DNA of 37,100 nucleotides from assembly GCA_008373095.1 (NCBI GenBank), contig RQOP01000056.1, positions 1 through 37,100 on the forward strand. The letters run 5' to 3'. Position numbers and translations under genes: made by a program. Below the pieces are notes generated by a model, which was given only the letters and a program-made list of their open reading frames with translations, made no database searches and was not told where the DNA came from. Positions 26,176-35,091 of this stretch are shown one piece after another. Origin of the DNA: SAR202 cluster bacterium. GTDB taxonomy: Bacteria; Chloroflexota; Dehalococcoidia; Lucifugimonadales; UBA826. Position 1 is the first letter of the stretch. Each line of letters begins with the position of its first letter.

Positions 26176-27744
26176 ATGAATTACGATTACATTGTTGTTG
26201 GTGCCGGTTCAGCAGGAGCAATTCTTGCCACGAGGTTGACAGAAGACCCCAAAGTGTCTGTTTTACTACTAGAAGCTGGACCAGATTATCCCGACCTCGA
26301 ATCCCTTCCTGATGAAGTCAGAATTGGCCTTTCCACAGGAGCTGACATTATTACTAAAGACCACAATTGGCAGTTCTGGGGAAATCCTTCTGATAGGGCT
26401 CTTCCTATGCCAGTACCACGTGGAAGGGTTATTGGAGGGTCTAGTTCTATCAATGGACAAGTATTTTTAAGGGGAATGCCCGAGGATTACGATACATGGC
26501 AGGAGATGGGGAATACAGAATGGAGTTACGAAAAAGTCCTTCCATACTTTAGGAAACTGGAGACAGATCTCGATTATTCAGGGGATTTTCATGGAAGTGA
26601 CGGTCCCATTATTGCTAGGCGCCATAAACGCGAAGATTGGATTGAATCTCAGAGGGCTTTTTACAATGCGTGCAAAGATGCAGGTTTTCCGGATGGGCCA
26701 GACCAAAATCATCCTGATGTAACAGGTGTTGGTCCGACTCCTTTCAACAATCCAAATGGCATTAGGTGGAGTACAAATCTAGGCTATTTATCGATGGCGA
26801 GACATCGTTTAAATCTTACTATTAGAGCGCAATGTACCAGCCGTAAGGTTTTGTTTGAAGGGAACAAAGCGATAGGGATGGAAGTGGAGAGTGAAGGAGA
26901 GAGCTTTAACGTTTATGGAGATACCATCATACTCAGTGCAGGGGCTGTAGCCTCACCTCAACTTTTAATGCTGTCGGGTGTCGGTCCTGCTGATCAACTC
27001 AAAGCCCTAGGTATTAATCTTGTAAATGATCTTCCTGGGGTAGGTCAGAATCTGAGGGATCATCCGATAATGGCAGCTCTATGGTCCGTGAAGGAAAGCC
27101 ACATTCAAGACCCTGATGCGCCAAGGTCCCAGGTAGCCGCTAGATATACCGCAGCTGGATCGGATCTCAGAAATGATGTGAAATTAGCTTTCAACAGTTT
27201 TGCCATTGCAGATAGTCGGATAGAACATAGGAAAGATTCAGCCCCCGCTGGACATGAAGCGGATATTAACACTCCGGTTGGTGTAAAGATTTCGGTGTCT
27301 TTGCAATTGGCTGAGAGCGCTGGCTATATGAGACTGGTATCAAACGATATTCATGAACAGCCCGAGCTAAATTTTAATTATTACAGTACAGAGTTTGACC
27401 TTAAAAGAGGAAGAGAAGGCTTGTTAAAAGCTATATCACTGGGGGAATCAAGGTACTTTGCAAACATTTTGGATAAACGTCTTCAGCCATCTGATGATCA
27501 TATAGCAAATGAGGACTCCCTCAATGATTGGATTTTGAGGAATGCCACCACGGGTCAGCATATATCGGGTACTTGTAAAATGGGTCCAGACTCCGACGAA
27601 TTGGCAGTTGTTAACCAGTCTGGCGATGTCAGAGGTTTGGAGAATCTAAAGGTGATTGATGCTTCGATTATGCCGGATTGTATTAGAGCCAATACGAATG
27701 CTACAACCATGATGATTGCTGAAAGGATGTTGGACTTAATTTAG
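26176..27744 (+). CDS. GMC-family FAD oxidoreductase (choline dehydrogenase-like)
   Basis: A 522-residue glucose-methanol-choline oxidoreductase. It has the N-terminal FAD motif VVGAGSAGAILATRL, the GMC signature around GGSSSINGQVFLRG, the second signature GAVASPQLLMLSGVGP, and a C-terminal catalytic pair His462 (GQHISGTCKMG) and Asn506 (RANTNATTMMIAE). It oxidises an alcohol to an aldehyde or ketone, handing electrons to oxygen or a carrier. GGTAGGGTGA precedes the ATG. It follows the dehydratase pair by 71 bases and converges on the aldolase gene. It might oxidise the sugar or polyol that feeds the dehydratases, which is inference. Confidence 0.93.
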   Translation: MNYDYIVVGAGSAGAILATRLTEDPKVSVLLLEAGPDYPDLESLPDEVRIGLSTGADIITKDHNWQFWGNPSDRALPMPVPRGRVIGGSSSINGQVFLRGMPEDYDTWQEMGNTEWSYEKVLPYFRKLETDLDYSGDFHGSDGPIIARRHKREDWIESQRAFYNACKDAGFPDGPDQNHPDVTGVGPTPFNNPNGIRWSTNLGYLSMARHRLNLTIRAQCTSRKVLFEGNKAIGMEVESEGESFNVYGDTIILSAGAVASPQLLMLSGVGPADQLKALGINLVNDLPGVGQNLRDHPIMAALWSVKESHIQDPDAPRSQVAARYTAAGSDLRNDVKLAFNSFAIADSRIEHRKDSAPAGHEADINTPVGVKISVSLQLAESAGYMRLVSNDIHEQPELNFNYYSTEFDLKRGREGLLKAISLGESRYFANILDKRLQPSDDHIANEDSLNDWILRNATTGQHISGTCKMGPDSDELAVVNQSGDVRGLENLKVIDASIMPDCIRANTNATTMMIAERMLDLI

Positions 27745-27766
27745 CATTCAAATACTCTAAACCAGA

Positions 27767-28561
27767 TCAAGTTTTTCGGCCTAAAGTTTTATGTGTTTCT
27801 CGGACGGCGTTTTTCATTTCCTTCATTAATATCGCCGGAGGTTGAGGAGCCACATTTGTGTATCCGACCCCAAGCTCTACAAGTTGTGAGGCCGTTAAGG
27901 GGAAGGCTGGATGGTTCATAGGCATTTGTAGCTTGGTGTTTCCTGCCTGTTTAACTTCGGCGGCAATCCGTTCTACTTCTAAACGTAATTTTGGATCTGA
28001 AGGATCTGTTACTCCCAATGTTTGTGAAAGATCAGTTGGTCCAAGAGCCACTAGGTCGACCCCATCCAGTGCGGCAATTTCTGAAACTTGAGAAATAGCT
28101 TTCGTATCTTCTGTCATTACTGATAAAAGTATCTCCTCGTTGGAAGTGCGGACGTGATCACCCCATTCCACTGAACCGAACCTTGCTGCCCTAGTGGCGC
28201 CAGCTCCCCCTCTTAATCCAACTGGAGGGTATCTGACTGCATCCACCGCTCTTTTTGCTCCTTCCAGACCGTCGACATGTGGAATAACTATGCCTTGAGC
28301 TCCCATGTCCAGTACCCTCAATATGAAGCCAGGATCACTATCTGAAACGCGGACTATTGGGGTTATATCTACGAGATCAGCGGCCACAATCATTTGTTGG
28401 ACGAGAGATAAATCAAAAGCGGTATGCTCCATGTCTATAAAGACAGCATCGAAACCGGAAATACCTATAATTTCAACAATTTGCGGGTCGGCAAGAGCCA
28501 CATATGCTCCTAGTGCTAACTGTCCCGAATTCATTATCTGTTTGGCTTTGTTATTTCTCAA
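27767..28561 (-). CDS. HpcH/HpaI-family 2-keto-3-deoxy acid aldolase
   Basis: A class II aldolase of the HpcH/HpaI/citrate-lyase-beta family, 264 residues. The signature GISGFDAVFIDMEHTAFD, the central GAQGIVIPHVDG and RYPPVGLRGGAGATRAARFG loops are typical. Family members split 4-hydroxy-2-keto acids, such as 2-keto-3-deoxy-rhamnonate, to pyruvate plus an aldehyde. This fits products of the two nearby dehydratases. The start is TTG with GGAGG six bases upstream. It is convergent with the GMC gene and divergent from the D-aminoacylase-like gene. Confidence 0.9.
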   Translation of the reverse strand: MRNNKAKQIMNSGQLALGAYVALADPQIVEIIGISGFDAVFIDMEHTAFDLSLVQQMIVAADLVDITPIVRVSDSDPGFILRVLDMGAQGIVIPHVDGLEGAKRAVDAVRYPPVGLRGGAGATRAARFGSVEWGDHVRTSNEEILLSVMTEDTKAISQVSEIAALDGVDLVALGPTDLSQTLGVTDPSDPKLRLEVERIAAEVKQAGNTKLQMPMNHPAFPLTASQLVELGVGYTNVAPQPPAILMKEMKNAVRETHKTLGRKT

Positions 28562-28594
28562 TTTAGCCTCCGTGCGAACATCAAAATTTCATTA

Positions 28595-28614
28595 TATGGC
28601 ATACTCTTGCGAAA
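28595..28614 (+). promoter_or_regulatory. Shared promoter-like element, copy 2 (extended -10 form)
   Basis: TATGGCATACTCTTGCGAAA differs at two of 20 positions from the copy at 23751. It ends 29 bases before the D-aminoacylase-like gene start and lies in the gap to the divergent aldolase gene. Same extended -10 reading (TATGG-CATACT). Confidence 0.45.
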
Positions 28615-28643
28615 GATGGATAATACCAAGTGGAGATACTCAT

Positions 28644-30212
28644 ATGCTTGACGTACTGATACATAGTGGAACCATTATGGATGGGACAGGAAATGTCGGA
28701 TATGCCGGCTCCGTGGGTATAACTGGTGATTCACTTTCCGTACACCTTGGCGATGTCTCTGATCTTGAAGCTGTGAGAAAAATTGATGCTACTGGGTATG
28801 TAGTAAGTCCAGGGTTTATAGATCTACATTCGCACGCGGGTTTAACTATTCTTGGGGAGCCCCATCATGATCCTAAGATACGACAAGGAGTTACGACAGA
28901 ATTAGTGGGGATAGACGGTATTTCCCATGCCCCTTTTAAAACAACGGAAGAACTTGAAAGGTACATATGGTTGGACTCAGGATTAAATGGATATCCACCA
29001 ATGCCGCCAGACTGGCTTAGCGTCAGTGAATTATTGAAGAAATATGAGGAGACTGTAGCGGTCAATGTAGCCTATATATTGGGAAATTCTCCTGTGAGGA
29101 TTTGGGGTGTTGGCTGGGGGCAAAAGGCAGCTACTAAAGCTCAAATTGAAAACATGAAATCGGTAGTTAGGGAAGCTATGGAAGAAGGGGCATGGGGTAT
29201 CTCAACCGGTTTGGATTATCCCCCGGGGGCGTATGCCTCCACTGAAGAATTGATCGAATTATCGAAAGAGGGGGCTAAACTAGGAGGCTTCTACCACACT
29301 CATACTAGGGCCAGTCTAAAGAGTAAAGGTAGACTTGAGCCATGGATGGAGGCTCTTGAAATTGGCAAAGGTGCAGATATTCCGGTCCATCTCACTCATT
29401 TTCGCCAAGGATTCCAGGGTGACGGGAGTCATTTAGATTATCTTGGCCTTGTAGAAAATGCCAGAGATTCTGGCATGGATGTGACTTTTGATTGTTATAC
29501 ATATCCTTATTCTGGTACTACGATCACTATTGGGTTCCCCTTTTGGGCAAAGGATGGTGGTCCAGAGCGGCTTATTGAAGCGTTGGAGGATGCAGACGAT
29601 AGAGCCAGAATGAAAAGAGAAATGTCGGAAGAATCTATTAAGGACAATTGGCTTACCAACTTTAATCAGCCAAAGAACAAAATTTACGAAGGTAAATCAA
29701 TCGCCGAAATATCAGATCTGAGAAATCAAGATTCGCGAGACGCACTCTTTGATTTGTTGCTGGAAGAGAATCTTGGTATATCAACAGTCGGACTTGGTAC
29801 TAACCCTCAAACACTTCCTGACTTTGTATCTCATCCTGCCGGGATGATAGCGAGTGATGCTATTCTTTTCGGAGATCATCCGAACCCCAGAACCTATGGA
29901 TGTTTTCCAGTGGTTTTGGCAGAATTCGTAAGGGCGGAGAAGCAACTGAGACTACCCGAAGCGATTCGAAAGATGACTTCTTTCCCCGCTCAAAGACTGG
30001 GACTTCAAAACCGGGGGATAATAAAAGATGGGTTTAAAGCCGATTTGGTTTTATTTAATCCAGATACTGTGAAAGCACTCGCAACAAAGGATCATCCAAA
30101 ACAATACCCAGTAGGGATTGACTATGTTTTTGTCAATGGAGAGGTGGTTGTAGACAAGGGTGAGAATACGGGTGCTACCCCGGGTAGAGCTCTCAGACGA
30201 GGAAGATCTTAG
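28644..30212 (+). CDS. N-acyl-D-amino-acid deacylase-like amidohydrolase
   Basis: A 522-residue amidohydrolase of the D-aminoacylase/N-acyl-D-glutamate deacylase group, which frees D-amino acids from N-acyl forms. I start it at ATG 28644 (MLDVLIHSGTIMDG), after TGGAGA, because the longer ORF-track version overlaps the divergent aldolase gene. Metal histidines are His62 and His64 (FIDLHSHAG), with FYHTHTRA, HLTHFRQG and the late Asp in MIASDAILFGDHP. The Cys that usually bridges the metals in VGNCG is Asp91 here (VGIDG). Its substrate is uncertain and could be another amide. It heads a long plus-strand run. Confidence 0.88.
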   Translation: MLDVLIHSGTIMDGTGNVGYAGSVGITGDSLSVHLGDVSDLEAVRKIDATGYVVSPGFIDLHSHAGLTILGEPHHDPKIRQGVTTELVGIDGISHAPFKTTEELERYIWLDSGLNGYPPMPPDWLSVSELLKKYEETVAVNVAYILGNSPVRIWGVGWGQKAATKAQIENMKSVVREAMEEGAWGISTGLDYPPGAYASTEELIELSKEGAKLGGFYHTHTRASLKSKGRLEPWMEALEIGKGADIPVHLTHFRQGFQGDGSHLDYLGLVENARDSGMDVTFDCYTYPYSGTTITIGFPFWAKDGGPERLIEALEDADDRARMKREMSEESIKDNWLTNFNQPKNKIYEGKSIAEISDLRNQDSRDALFDLLLEENLGISTVGLGTNPQTLPDFVSHPAGMIASDAILFGDHPNPRTYGCFPVVLAEFVRAEKQLRLPEAIRKMTSFPAQRLGLQNRGIIKDGFKADLVLFNPDTVKALATKDHPKQYPVGIDYVFVNGEVVVDKGENTGATPGRALRRGRS

Positions 30213-30216
30213 TACT

Positions 30217-30681
30217 ATGCTTACCAATGAGATGAAGACGTTGATAAGAAACCATAGTGCCGGTATGGTTGCCACGGTGAACGCAGATGGAACCCCTGCG
30301 GTTTCACCCAAAGCTACCTTTCTAATTCTTTCCGACATTCAGTTGGTATTTTCTAATATTCGATCCCCCAATACGGTGCAAAACATAAAAGATAGACCTA
30401 ATGTTGAGGTATGTTTTATAGATTTGGTTCTTCGTAAATCAGCGAGGATTACAGGAAGAGCAAAATATATAGAGAAAAATGAAGCTGACCCGGAATTGGT
30501 TGGTAAATTTGAACAGGCATATGGGGATTATTTGGATGCAATGTCAGGGTTTGTCATGATTGATGTGATGGAATCAGAGATGATATTCTCTCCTGCCTAT
30601 GACTTGGGGATAAGTGAGGATGAATTACTGGAATCAAATATGAATAAATTGAACAGTATTTATCAAATAGATCTCTCGTAA
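30217..30681 (+). CDS. PPOX-like flavin/F420-binding protein
   Basis: A 154-residue split-barrel protein of the pyridoxamine-5'-phosphate-oxidase superfamily. NHSAGMVATVNADGTPAVSPKATF is the typical first strand pair and RSPNTVQNIKDRPNVEVCFID the next. I start it at ATG 30217, five bases after the deacylase gene; GAGGAAG lies at the end of that gene. The tight spacing indicates co-transcription. It probably binds FMN or F420 and reduces a small molecule. The nearest relative in the window (19064-19468) is from the same superfamily but a different subgroup. Confidence 0.85.
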   Translation: MLTNEMKTLIRNHSAGMVATVNADGTPAVSPKATFLILSDIQLVFSNIRSPNTVQNIKDRPNVEVCFIDLVLRKSARITGRAKYIEKNEADPELVGKFEQAYGDYLDAMSGFVMIDVMESEMIFSPAYDLGISEDELLESNMNKLNSIYQIDLS

Positions 30682-30686
30682 ATTTG

Positions 30687-31292
30687 ATGATAGATATAAA
30701 AAATGACATAGATTATGAAACTGAGATCTTTTCTCAGATAGAGATCGTGGGTCAGAAGATTTCCAATTCATCTTTCGAGCATTGTAACTTTTCCGGGTGT
30801 GATTTTTCCGAATCAGAATTTATAGCATGTCGCTTTATCGAATGTGAATTTAAAGATTCCAATTTCAACGTAACCAAATTAACAGGTAGCCGCCTGTTGG
30901 AAAGTCGATTTGAAAACTGTAAGTTAACTGGAATTAATTGGACTTCACTCAGCTGGACAGGGATTACGGTTTCAGCTCCAATGACCTTTGAGTCTTGCGA
31001 CCTCAGTTTTTCAGTCTTTCATTCACTAAGCCTGCCTGGATTAATAATCACAAACGGCAAAGCTTGGAATGCAGATTTTGAGGACTGTGATTTAACCCAC
31101 GCAAAATTCACGAACACAGATTTAAAGGATGCTCGTTTTAACCGTACAAAATTGAATATGTGTGATTTCAGTGAAGCGACGAATTATTATATAGACCCGA
31201 ATAGCAATTCGATGGCGGGTGCTAGTTTTTCTTTTCCTGAAGTAATTAACTTGTTGGCAGCGTTTGATATAAACGTAAAAGGACCTTTGTAG
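30687..31292 (+). CDS. Pentapeptide-repeat protein
   Basis: A 201-residue protein built of right-handed quadrilateral beta-helix pentapeptides (A/C/S/D/N-L/F-x-x-x), e.g. CNFSGCDFSESEF, CRFIECEFKDSNF, SRFENCKL and CDLTHAKFTNTDLKDARFN. The repeats run over nearly the whole chain with a central break. Some relatives (Qnr, MfpA) mimic DNA and protect gyrase; most have unknown roles, so I do not assign one. ATG 30687 is preferred over the adjacent TTG. It follows the PPOX gene by five bases and precedes the MFS gene by 28. Confidence 0.88.
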   Translation: MIDIKNDIDYETEIFSQIEIVGQKISNSSFEHCNFSGCDFSESEFIACRFIECEFKDSNFNVTKLTGSRLLESRFENCKLTGINWTSLSWTGITVSAPMTFESCDLSFSVFHSLSLPGLIITNGKAWNADFEDCDLTHAKFTNTDLKDARFNRTKLNMCDFSEATNYYIDPNSNSMAGASFSFPEVINLLAAFDINVKGPL

Positions 31293-31320
31293 AGATACCC
31301 TATTTCCCTTAATAAAATTC

Positions 31321-32529
31321 ATGGTCAAACCAAACAAATTTAAGACAATTCCTCTTCCCATTTTGGTTACAAGCTTGGCTGTTGCAGCTGCCTTGCTCGG
31401 TGACGCAATGTTATATGTGGTGATGCCGGCAAGACCTGAATTATGGCAGTTAACGATTGTCCAGGTTGGAGTATTACTTTCAGCAAACAGATTAGTCAGG
31501 TTGTTCACAAATCCACTTAGTTCTGTTTTTGTAGAAAGATATGGGGTGAATACTCCTTTTCGGATATCTTTGTTGGCTTCTTTGGGAGTATTAGTTGCTT
31601 ATGCATTTTCAAAAAACTTCCTAGTTTTGATTTTTGCTCGTCTGCTTTGGGGGACCTGCTGGTCGGTATTAAGACTGGTGTCTCAATGGGTCGCTTCGGA
31701 TCAAAGTACAGAGGAAAACATTGGTTTTAATCTTTCTAGTAATGCATCCGTCATCCGGCTGGGTTCTATTGGTGGAGCTGTGTTTGGTGGAGTTTTGTCT
31801 GATTATTTAGGGTACGAAATCGCTTTCATGATTTTTGGGATATTCACGATAATCAGTTTTTTCTTTTGGATTCGAGGCTCTGGCTATCAAAAGAAAGATA
31901 GACAGACCAACGAAGGAAGGAAATTGTCTGGGTTTATTGAGGTTTTGAAAGATCCCAGGGTGTTGATTTTAAGCATAGCTAGCATGATATCGGGTCTAGT
32001 GTTTTCCGGGCTAGTAGGTGCTACTTTAGGACACTTCTTTAGATATAAATACGGGCTTGAATTTGATTTTGTTTTATTAACATTAGGGGTGGCAACGGTG
32101 ACAGGATTTGCACTCGGGTTGAAAAGCTTTGCAGAAGTATTTGTAGGGCCTTTCGGGGGATATTTCTCTGATAGATATGGCAGATACAAGACGCTGGTTA
32201 TATCTGCGTTGTTAACATCCATTGGGCTTATAGGACTTGGGCTATCTGATTCATTGATAAGTACTTTTATTGTCCTAATCTTGGTGTTTGTTGCTGGAGT
32301 TATGTTAATGATGCAATTATTAACCTTGGTTGGAGTTGTTGCTGACGATGATTCACGATCGCAGGTGTTTTCTGTATACAACACATTCCAAGATTTTGGT
32401 TCGGCTCTAGGACCTTTGGTTGGGCTTTCTTTAATAACCGCAAATCTGCTGCCCTTGGTCTATTCCATTAGTGGGATTTCCTTGCTTTTTCTAATATCAA
32501 TTACATGTTTATTATTAAATAAGAGATAA
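31321..32529 (+). CDS. Major facilitator superfamily transporter
   Basis: A 402-residue inner-membrane protein of the MFS. About 12 hydrophobic helices alternate with short polar loops. The MFS loop 2-3-like motif is degenerate (NRLVRLFTNPLSS), and the loop 8-9 equivalent is GGYFSDRYGRYKTL, a good match to the family signature. It could export drugs or metabolites or import a substrate for the surrounding catabolic enzymes; the substrate cannot be told. Its 28-base gap from the pentapeptide-repeat gene suggests one operon, and a weak ribosome site precedes the ATG. Confidence 0.92.
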   Translation: MVKPNKFKTIPLPILVTSLAVAAALLGDAMLYVVMPARPELWQLTIVQVGVLLSANRLVRLFTNPLSSVFVERYGVNTPFRISLLASLGVLVAYAFSKNFLVLIFARLLWGTCWSVLRLVSQWVASDQSTEENIGFNLSSNASVIRLGSIGGAVFGGVLSDYLGYEIAFMIFGIFTIISFFFWIRGSGYQKKDRQTNEGRKLSGFIEVLKDPRVLILSIASMISGLVFSGLVGATLGHFFRYKYGLEFDFVLLTLGVATVTGFALGLKSFAEVFVGPFGGYFSDRYGRYKTLVISALLTSIGLIGLGLSDSLISTFIVLILVFVAGVMLMMQLLTLVGVVADDDSRSQVFSVYNTFQDFGSALGPLVGLSLITANLLPLVYSISGISLLFLISITCLLLNKR

Positions 32530-32580
32530 CTTAAACCTAAATGAAACGTGGTAGATCATTTAAATAGGGGAGTTAATCAC

Positions 32581-34002
32581 TTGACCAATAGAACTGATTC
32601 ACAGGTAGCCTTGAGAGAAATATGGGGATTTGGTGGTTTAGATGATTCAATCATTGAAGAGGTAAAGCTAACTGGGTTGGAACCCATACTACCTTCTGTT
32701 TATAAAACTGGTGTCGCTGCACAAGCAACAATCGCGGCCTCTGGGCTTTCAGCTGCTGAAATATGGAACTTTAGAACAGGTAGAAGCCAAGATTTATCTG
32801 TCGATATGAAGCATGCAGCAATAGGTTTCCGCAGCGAAAGATATACTGAAATAAATGGTGATAGATCAAGGACCTTTGCCAGTAGTGGAATAAGTGATGA
32901 CTCGTCAGAAGTTCATGGATTTTATAAATGTGGCGATGGCGGATGGTTGCAAATACACGGGAACTACCCTGCCCATAAATTTGGTGTTATTGAGGCATTT
33001 GATTGTGAGCCTACGAAAAAGGGGGTTCAGGACACACTTTCTACGATGACAGCCTCTGATGCTGAGATTTATCTGACTGGAAAAGGTTTGCCGGCTGCAA
33101 TGATGCGGACACTTGGTGAATGGGCTGAGCATCCACAAGGCCAAGCAGTTTCAGCTCTCCCTCTCATGGAGATAGAGAAAATAGGTGATGCGAAGCCTCT
33201 CCAATTCTCTGATAATCCCAAAAGACCACTGGAGGGAATAAAAGTTTTGGAGTTGACCAAAGTATTGGCTGGTCCCCTAATGGGGCGAACTCTTGCTGAA
33301 CACGGAGCTAATGTTCTTTGGCTGAATGATCCTCATCTAGATGTAATAGATGGTTTGATAATGGATATGGCCAAAGGAAAATATCCAGCTCACCTGGATC
33401 TTGATGATACAAAAGATAAAAGTACTTTTACTGAACTCACCAAATCTGCAGATGTATTTATACAAGGATATAGACCCGGGAGCATAGCTTCTAAGGGATT
33501 TTCTCCTTACGATATGGCTGAAATTCGTCCTGGGATAGTTTGTGTTGAAATTTCAGCTTTCAGTCATGAAGGTCCTTGGTCGGATAGACGCGGTTTCGAT
33601 AGCATAGTTCAAACCGTTAGCGGTATCGGTAGAGAAGGTGGATTGGCGAAAGGTCAAGACGGAATGCTTCATTTGCCCTGTCAGGCTTTGGATCACGGCA
33701 CCGGCTATCTTGGTGCTTTTGGTGCGATGGCAGGGGTCTTAAAACAAAGGCATGAAGGAGGCAGCTGGAGAGTGAGGTTGTCACTAGCACAAACTGGTCA
33801 TTGGTTGAAATCTCTAGGCAGGCTCGACGCAATCTCTGCTCCAGATATAAAAAGGAGTGAAATATCCGGCTATTTAAGTGAAGTAGAGTCACCATATGGA
33901 AATATTTCCTTTACGACGCCAGTCGCTCAGCTTTCTGATACACCGGGATATTGGTCGCTACCTCCATCCCCGTTTGGCTCATATCAACCAAGATGGCAGT
34001 AG
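32581..34002 (+). CDS. Family III CoA-transferase with rearranged domain order
   Basis: A 473-residue CaiB/BaiF-family protein. The order differs from the classical pair at 2.3-4.9 kb. The first about 200 residues match the part that normally follows the catalytic Asp (AAQATIAASGLSAAEIWNFRTGRSQDLSVDMKHAA-like block and small-domain GFYKCGDGGWLQIHG). The classical N-terminal block comes later (LEGIKVLELTKVLAGPLMGRTLAEHGA), then the catalytic Asp region CQALDHGTGYLGAFG. I start it at TTG 32581, eight bases after AGGGGAG. This layout occurs in other bacterial CoA-transferases I recall, so it is a real subfamily. The acids used are unknown. Confidence 0.85.
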   Translation: MTNRTDSQVALREIWGFGGLDDSIIEEVKLTGLEPILPSVYKTGVAAQATIAASGLSAAEIWNFRTGRSQDLSVDMKHAAIGFRSERYTEINGDRSRTFASSGISDDSSEVHGFYKCGDGGWLQIHGNYPAHKFGVIEAFDCEPTKKGVQDTLSTMTASDAEIYLTGKGLPAAMMRTLGEWAEHPQGQAVSALPLMEIEKIGDAKPLQFSDNPKRPLEGIKVLELTKVLAGPLMGRTLAEHGANVLWLNDPHLDVIDGLIMDMAKGKYPAHLDLDDTKDKSTFTELTKSADVFIQGYRPGSIASKGFSPYDMAEIRPGIVCVEISAFSHEGPWSDRRGFDSIVQTVSGIGREGGLAKGQDGMLHLPCQALDHGTGYLGAFGAMAGVLKQRHEGGSWRVRLSLAQTGHWLKSLGRLDAISAPDIKRSEISGYLSEVESPYGNISFTTPVAQLSDTPGYWSLPPSPFGSYQPRWQ

Positions 34003-34078
34003 GGAATTAGACCTCAGAATTCCAATTAAATGTGTTACATTTCATGAGGACTGAAATCATTAACAAAAAGGATAAATC

Positions 34079-35068
34079 ATGGAGCAGCGACAACTAGGCG
34101 ACAGTGGACTATACACATCAGCGTTAGGGTTTGGCACATGGGAAATGAGTACAACTATGTATGGCCACATTGACGTCAAAGAAGCCAGTGATGCAGTAAG
34201 CGCTGCAATAGATCACGGGGTTACTTTGTTTGACACGGCGGAAGTTTACGGGCCATATCATTCAGAGGAACTTTTAGGGAAGGCTTTAGGTAATAAACGC
34301 AACGATATAGTTCTAGTCAGTAAAGTTGGGTTTGAATATGACGATGATGGAAAAAATCTTGGTAGGAACTCCAAGTACGATCATGTTATATCGAGGGCAG
34401 AGGGTTGTCTGGAAAGGTTGGGGACTGACTTCCTTGATTTGCTTCTAATCCATTGGCCAGACCATGACACTCCATTTGAAGAACCCATACGTGCCCTGGA
34501 AAAGTTAAAAAATGATGGAAAAATTCGGCATTACGGAGTTTCAAATTTCACTCCTGCCATGATGGATGAATGCGAAGGATATGGTCATATGGCAGCAAAT
34601 CAAGTTGGTTACCACATGTTTGATAGACGCATGGAATCAGCAGTTTTGCCATATTGCAAGGACAATAATATAGGTTTCATGGCATACGGAACTCTTGGGT
34701 TCGGTCTCTTATCAGGAGCCTTTACTCCTGAGACCACGTTCGGTGAGGGCGATTGGAGAAGCAGCGGTATGGCATTTCGACTCCCTTTGTTTCAAGAAGA
34801 AGAATTTTCTAAGGAACTTAAAGTAGTGGAGAAATTGAAAATCATTGCACAGGATAATGGCAAATCAGTGGCACAAATGGCCATTGCCTGGACTTTAGGT
34901 CACCCAGCCGTCTCAGTGGGACTGGTTGGAGTTAGAAACGAAAGAGAACTCAAGGAAAATGTGGCAGCAGTGGATTGGAAACTCAGTGAGGCAACGAGGA
35001 AGGAAATTGATGCCGTGTTCGCAGAGGAAGGGGTCACAACTCACGTAGACACTGACCAGGCAATTTAG
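34079..35068 (+). CDS. Aldo/keto reductase
   Basis: A 329-residue NADPH-dependent TIM-barrel oxidoreductase. The catalytic tetrad is Asp52, Tyr57, Lys82 and His125 (FDTAEVYG, VSKVG, LLIHWPDHD), and YGVSNFTPAMMDE and AIAWTLGHPAVSVGLVGVR are typical later blocks. It reduces aldehydes or ketones, or works in reverse on sugars. AAAAAGGAT precedes the ATG. It is in the same direction as the CoA-transferase (76 bases upstream) and the ABM-domain gene 23 bases downstream. Confidence 0.95.
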   Translation: MEQRQLGDSGLYTSALGFGTWEMSTTMYGHIDVKEASDAVSAAIDHGVTLFDTAEVYGPYHSEELLGKALGNKRNDIVLVSKVGFEYDDDGKNLGRNSKYDHVISRAEGCLERLGTDFLDLLLIHWPDHDTPFEEPIRALEKLKNDGKIRHYGVSNFTPAMMDECEGYGHMAANQVGYHMFDRRMESAVLPYCKDNNIGFMAYGTLGFGLLSGAFTPETTFGEGDWRSSGMAFRLPLFQEEEFSKELKVVEKLKIIAQDNGKSVAQMAIAWTLGHPAVSVGLVGVRNERELKENVAAVDWKLSEATRKEIDAVFAEEGVTTHVDTDQAI

Positions 35069-35091
35069 GATGTAGTTTGAGGCTTTGTTTT

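Noticed and set aside
28305-28643. N-terminal 113 residues of the ORF-track deacylase frame
   Set aside because: They run antisense through the aldolase gene; the family N-terminus begins at MLDVLIHSGT after a ribosome site.
31887-32384. 165-residue minus-strand ORF inside the MFS gene
   Set aside because: Antisense to a clear transporter; composition is that of a shadow frame.
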